A DNA stretch of 64,000 nucleotides from Tupaia tana (lineage: Eukaryota > Chordata > Mammalia > Scandentia > Tupaiidae): NCBI GenBank assembly GCA_026018925.1, contig JAKSZU010000130.1, forward strand, positions 62,001 to 126,000, read 5' to 3'. Shown in pieces: positions 60,541 through 64,000 of the stretch. A program made the translations under genes and the position numbers. The notes beneath the pieces are model-generated. The model worked only from the letters and a program-made list of their open reading frames with translations, was not told the origin of the DNA and did no database searches. Each line of letters starts with the position of its first letter. Positions within the stretch are counted from its first letter, which is position 1.

Positions 60541-61167
60541 TTACCAAAAAAAATATTAGGATTCAGGACCAGAGAGAGACAGAGATCACAGAGAAACAGA
60601 GACAGAGATAGAAGGCCAGAGGGGCTCCTTACCACACTAGCTTTGCTTACTGGAGGCTGAATTATGAGTAGAAAATCTTCATTTCTCCTGTGCCTGAAAT
60701 ATCTAGTTCCCAGTATCCATGTGGAAACTTCTCAGAGAATGGCTCAACTCTCCTGCCTGGGAGAAAGGAGCAAAAGGGCTTATTAACAAAACAAAAGAGC
60801 TGAGAACCAGAGAGTAATTCTACCTTTAAAAAAATCGCAAAAAGGAAAAATTACCAAAAAAAAAAAAAATGAGGAGACAGGATCAGAGAGAGACAGAGTC
60901 CTCAGAGAAACAGAGACAGGGATAGAAGGCCAGAGGGGCTCCCTAGCACACTAGCTTTCCTTGCTGAAAGCTTAATTATGAGTAGAAAACCTTCATTACT
61001 CCTCTGCCTGAAATATCTGGTTCCAAGTATCCATGTGGAATCTTCTCAGAGAATGGCTCAACTCTCCTGCCTTGAAAAAGGAGCAGAAGGGCTTATTAAC
61101 AAAACAAAAGATGGAGCTGAGAGCCAGAGAGAAATTCTACCTTTAAAAAAACGCAAAAAGAAAAAAT
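60541..61167 (+). repeat. ~1877-bp duplication, copy 2
   Basis: Partner of 58665-59290, with CAGGATCAGAGAGAG, CAGAGTCCTCAGAGAAAC and GAAAGCTTAATTATGAG in the same order. After about 61160 the two copies differ (AAAAAGAAAAAATT here, AAAAAGGAAAAATT in copy 1). Confidence 0.8.
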
Positions 61168-61933
61168 TACCAAAAAAAAAATGAGGAGACAGGAGAAGAG
61201 AAAAACAGAGACCTCAGAGACACAGAGACAGGATAGAAGGCCAGAGGGGCCCCCTACCACACTAGCTTTGCTTGCTGGAGGCTGAATTATGAGTAGAAAA
61301 CCTTCATTTCTCCTGTGCCTGAAATATCTAGTTCCCAGTATACATGTGGAATCTTCTCAGAGAATGGCTCAACTCTCCCGCCTGGAAAAAGGAGCAGAAG
61401 AGCTTATTAACAAAACAAAAGATGGAGCTGAGAGCCAGAGAGAAATTCTACCTTTAAAAAAACGCAAAAAGGAAACATTACCAAAAAATATGAGGAGACA
61501 GGAGAAGAGAGATACAGAGACTTCAGAGACACAGAGACAGGGATAGAAGGCCAGAAGGGCTCCCTACCACACTAGGTTTGCTTGCTGGAGGCTGAAATAT
61601 GAGTAGAAAACCTTCATTTCTCCTGTGCCTGAAATATCTATTTCCCAGTATCCATGTGGAATCTTCTCAGAGAATGGCTCAACTCTCCTGCCTGGAAAAA
61701 GGAGCAGAAGGGCTTATTAACAAAACAAAAGATGGAGCTGAGAGCCAGAGAGAAATTCTACCTTTAAAAAAATGCAAAAAGGAAAAATTACCAAATAAAA
61801 ATGAGGAGACAGGAGAAGAGAGAATCAGAGAGACAGGAGAAGAGAGAAACAGAGACCTCAGAGACACAGAGACAGGGATAGAATTCCAGAGGGGCTCCCT
61901 ACCACAATAGCTTTGCTTGCTGGAGGCTGAATT

Positions 61934-64000
61934 ATGAGTAGAAAACCTTCATTTCTCCTGTGCCTGAAATATCTAGTTCCCAGTATCCATGTGGAAACTT
62001 CTCAGGAATGGCTCAACTCTCCTGCCTGGAAAAAGGAGCAGAAGGGCTTATTAACAAAACAAAAGATGGAGCTGAGAGCCAGAGAGAAATTCTACCTTTA
62101 AAAAAACGCAAATAGAAAAATTACCAAAAAAAAATGAGGAGACAGGAGAAGAGAGAAACAGAGACCTCGGAGACACAGAGACAGGGAAAGAAGGCCAGAG
62201 GGCCTCCCTACCACACTAGGTTTGCTTGCTGGAGGCTGAATTATGAGTAGAAAACCTTCATTTCTCCTGTGCCTGAAATATCTAGTTCCCAGTATCCATG
62301 TGGAACCTTCTCAGAGAAAGGCTCAACTCTCCTGCCTGGAAAAAGGAGCAGAGGGGCTTATTAACAAAACAAAAGATGGAGCTGAGAGCCAGAGAGAAAT
62401 TCTACCTTTAAAAAAACGCAAAAAGGAAAAATTACCAAAAAAAAATGAGGAGACAGGAGAAGAGAGAAACAGAGTCATCAGAGACACAGAGACTGGGATA
62501 GAAGGCCAGAGGGGCTCACTAGCACACTAGCTTTCCTTGCTGGAGGCTTAATTATGAGTAGAAAACCTTCATTACACCTGTGCCTTAAATATCTAGTTCC
62601 CAGTATCCATGTGGAACCTTCTCAGAGAATGGCTCAACTCTCCTGCCTGGAAAAAGGAGCAGAAGGGCTTATTAACAAAACAAAAGATGGAGCTGAGAGC
62701 CCGAGAGAAATTCTACCTTTAAAAAAACGCAAAAAGGAAAAATTACCAAAAAAACAAATGAGGAGACAGGAGAAGAGAGAAACAGAGACCTCAGAGACAC
62801 AGAGACAGGGATAGAAGGCCAGAGGGGCTCCCTACCACACTAGCTTTGCTTGCTGGAGGCTGAATTATGAGTAGAAATCCTTCATTACTCCTGTGCCTGA
62901 AAAATCTGGTTCCCAGTATCTATGTGGAACCTTCTCAGAGAATGGCTCAACTCTCCTGCCTTGAAAAAGGAGCAGAAGGGCTTATTAACAAAACAAAAGA
63001 TGGAGCTGAGAGCCAGAGAGAAATTCTACCTTTAAAAAACGTAAAAAGAAAAAATTACCAAAAAAAAAAAAATGAGGAGACAGGAGACGAGAAAAACAGA
63101 GACCTCAGAGACACAGAGACAGGATAGAAGGCCAGAGGGGCCCCCTACCACACTAGCTTTGCTTGCTGGAGGCTGAATTATGAGTAGAAAACCTTCATTT
63201 CTCCTGTGCCTGAAATATCTAGTTCCCAGTATCCATGTGGAATCTTCTCAGGGAATGTCTCAATTCTCCTGCCTGGGAGAAAGGAGCAGAAGGGCTTATT
63301 AACAAAACAAAAGATGTAGCTGAGAGTCAGAGAGAAATTCTACCTTTAAAAAAATCGCAAAAATGAAAAATTACCCAAAAAAAATAAGGAGACAGGAGCA
63401 GAGACAGACAGAGACCTCAGAGACACAGAGACAGGGACAGAAGGCCAGAGGGGCTCCCTACCACACTAGCTTTGCTTGCTGGAGGCTGAATTATGAGAAG
63501 AAAACCTTCATTTATCCTGTGCCTGAAATATCTAGTTCCCAGTATCCATGTGGAAACTTCTCAGAGAATGGCTCAACTCTCCTGCCTGGAAAAAGGAGCA
63601 GAAGGGCTTATTAACAAAACAAAAGATGGATCTGAGAGCCAGAGAGAAAATCTACCTTTAAAAAAACGCAAAAAGGAAAAATTACCAAAAAAAAATGAGG
63701 AGACAGGAGAAGAGAGAAACAGAGACCTTGGAGACACAGAGACAGGGATAGAAGGCCAGAGGGGCTCCCTACCACACTAGCTTTGCTTGCTGGAGGCTGA
63801 ATTATGAGTAGAAAACCTTCATTTCTCCTGTGCCTGAAATATCTAGTTCCCAGTATCCATGTGGAATCTTCTCAGAGAATGGCTCAACTCTCCTGCCTGG
63901 AAAAAGGAGCAGAGGGGCTTATTAACAAAACAAAAGATGGAGCTGAGAGCCAGAGAGAAATTCTACCTTTAAAAAACGCAAAAAGGAAAAATTAACCAAA
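61934..64000 (+). repeat. Distant copy of the 1559-bp 5-mer
   Basis: Units at 61934, 62243, 62554, 62867, 63180, 63493 and 63804 match 30739, 31048, 31359, 31672, 31983, 32297 and 32607 at an offset of about 31,195 bp. Shared markers include CTCAGGAATGG with CGCAAATAG, ATGAGAAGAAAACC (63493 and 32297) and GGGAATGTCTCAATTC. The copy is diverged and runs off the window. Confidence 0.8.

Larger units (their letters stand above)
1..64000 (+). repeat. Tandem satellite array, ~312-bp monomer, about 200 copies
   Basis: The same unit of about 311-317 bp follows itself head to tail from the first base to the last, with no inverted segment. Each unit starts near GAATTATGAGTAGAAAA, passes CCCAGTATCCATGTGGAA and CTTATTAACAAAAC, then an A-rich stretch (CTTTAAAAAAACGCAAAAAG and a second A-run of 7-15), a GA-rich stretch, and ends in CCACACTAGCTTTGCTTGCT. 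Unit spacing is, for example, 311, 311 and 317 bp at 2447, 2764, 3075 and 3386. The window begins and ends inside a monomer, so the array extends beyond both sides. Six units are longer because they hold a SINE. I do not recognise the satellite family. Pericentromeric or other heterochromatin is the likely setting, which is inference from structure only. Confidence 0.97.
58671..64000 (+). repeat. Mixed A/B block at right end
   Basis: Class B-like units lie at 58788-59100, 60351-60977 and 63180-63492. The others (59101, 59413, 59725, 60037, 60978, 61289, 61599, 61934, 62243, 62554, 62867, 63493, 63804) are class A. Two duplications overlap here: a period of about 1877 bp (58665-59290 and 60541-61167), and a match of 61934-64000 to 30739-32805. 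The last unit is cut by the window edge. Confidence 0.8.

Noticed and set aside
1-64000. CRISPR array
   Set aside because: The repeats are about 312 bp with no unique spacers between short repeats, and there are no cas genes.
1-64000. CENP-B box in the monomer
   Set aside because: I looked for the TTCG....A..CGGG pattern and saw no match in the monomers read. The only regular CpG is in AAACGCAAAA.
1-64000. Protein repeat gene (each monomer as an exon or a tandem-repeat domain)
   Set aside because: Frames do not continue between monomers. A stop falls near CACTAG at each monomer end, and unit lengths (311, 312, 313, 316 and so on) do not keep phase.

Overview
The whole 64 kb window is one uninterrupted tandem satellite array. 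The unit is about 311-317 bp and all units lie head to tail in the same orientation. There are roughly 200 units (my estimate from spacing, not an exact count). I find no protein-coding gene, rRNA, functional tRNA or CRISPR. Short open frames of about 60-105 codons recur once per unit because the unit itself recurs. The only other sequence is a tRNA-derived SINE, present six times at exactly the same position inside the unit.

The organism is a eukaryote, most likely a vertebrate. The reasons are a centromere- or heterochromatin-style satellite with higher-order structure, a CpG-poor unit with CpG-decay-like substitutions, and an A-tailed SINE with pol III A and B boxes and target-site duplications. 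I do not recognise the satellite or the SINE family and cannot name the taxon.

Layout: two main monomer classes alternate in blocks. Class A has CTGGAAAAAGGAGC and GGAGAAGAGAGAAAC. Class B has CTGGGAGAAAGGAGC, a TCGC in the A-rich stretch, and GGAGCAGAGAGAGAC. Class A dominates about 1-4165, 7226-10415 and 45162-58670. Class B dominates about 4166-7225, 10416-30738 and 34814-41727. Mixed blocks fill 30739-34813, 41728-45161 and 58671-64000. Chimeric A/B monomers mark several block edges.

On top of this is nested higher-order structure. There is a 6.2-6.9 kb duplication (about 569-7210 and 7443-13460), a 5-mer repeat of about 1.57 kb (15922-20334), and segments repeated at offsets of 7889 and 3784 bp. 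A nearly identical direct duplication has a period of 10,989 bp (23825-34267 and 34814-45256). A SINE-bearing unit of about 2.16 kb is repeated at 53219-58460, a 1559-bp 5-mer recurs 31 kb away, and there is a 1.88 kb duplication near the right end. Everything seen fits an array growing by unequal crossover and segmental amplification, carrying one old SINE insertion along with it.
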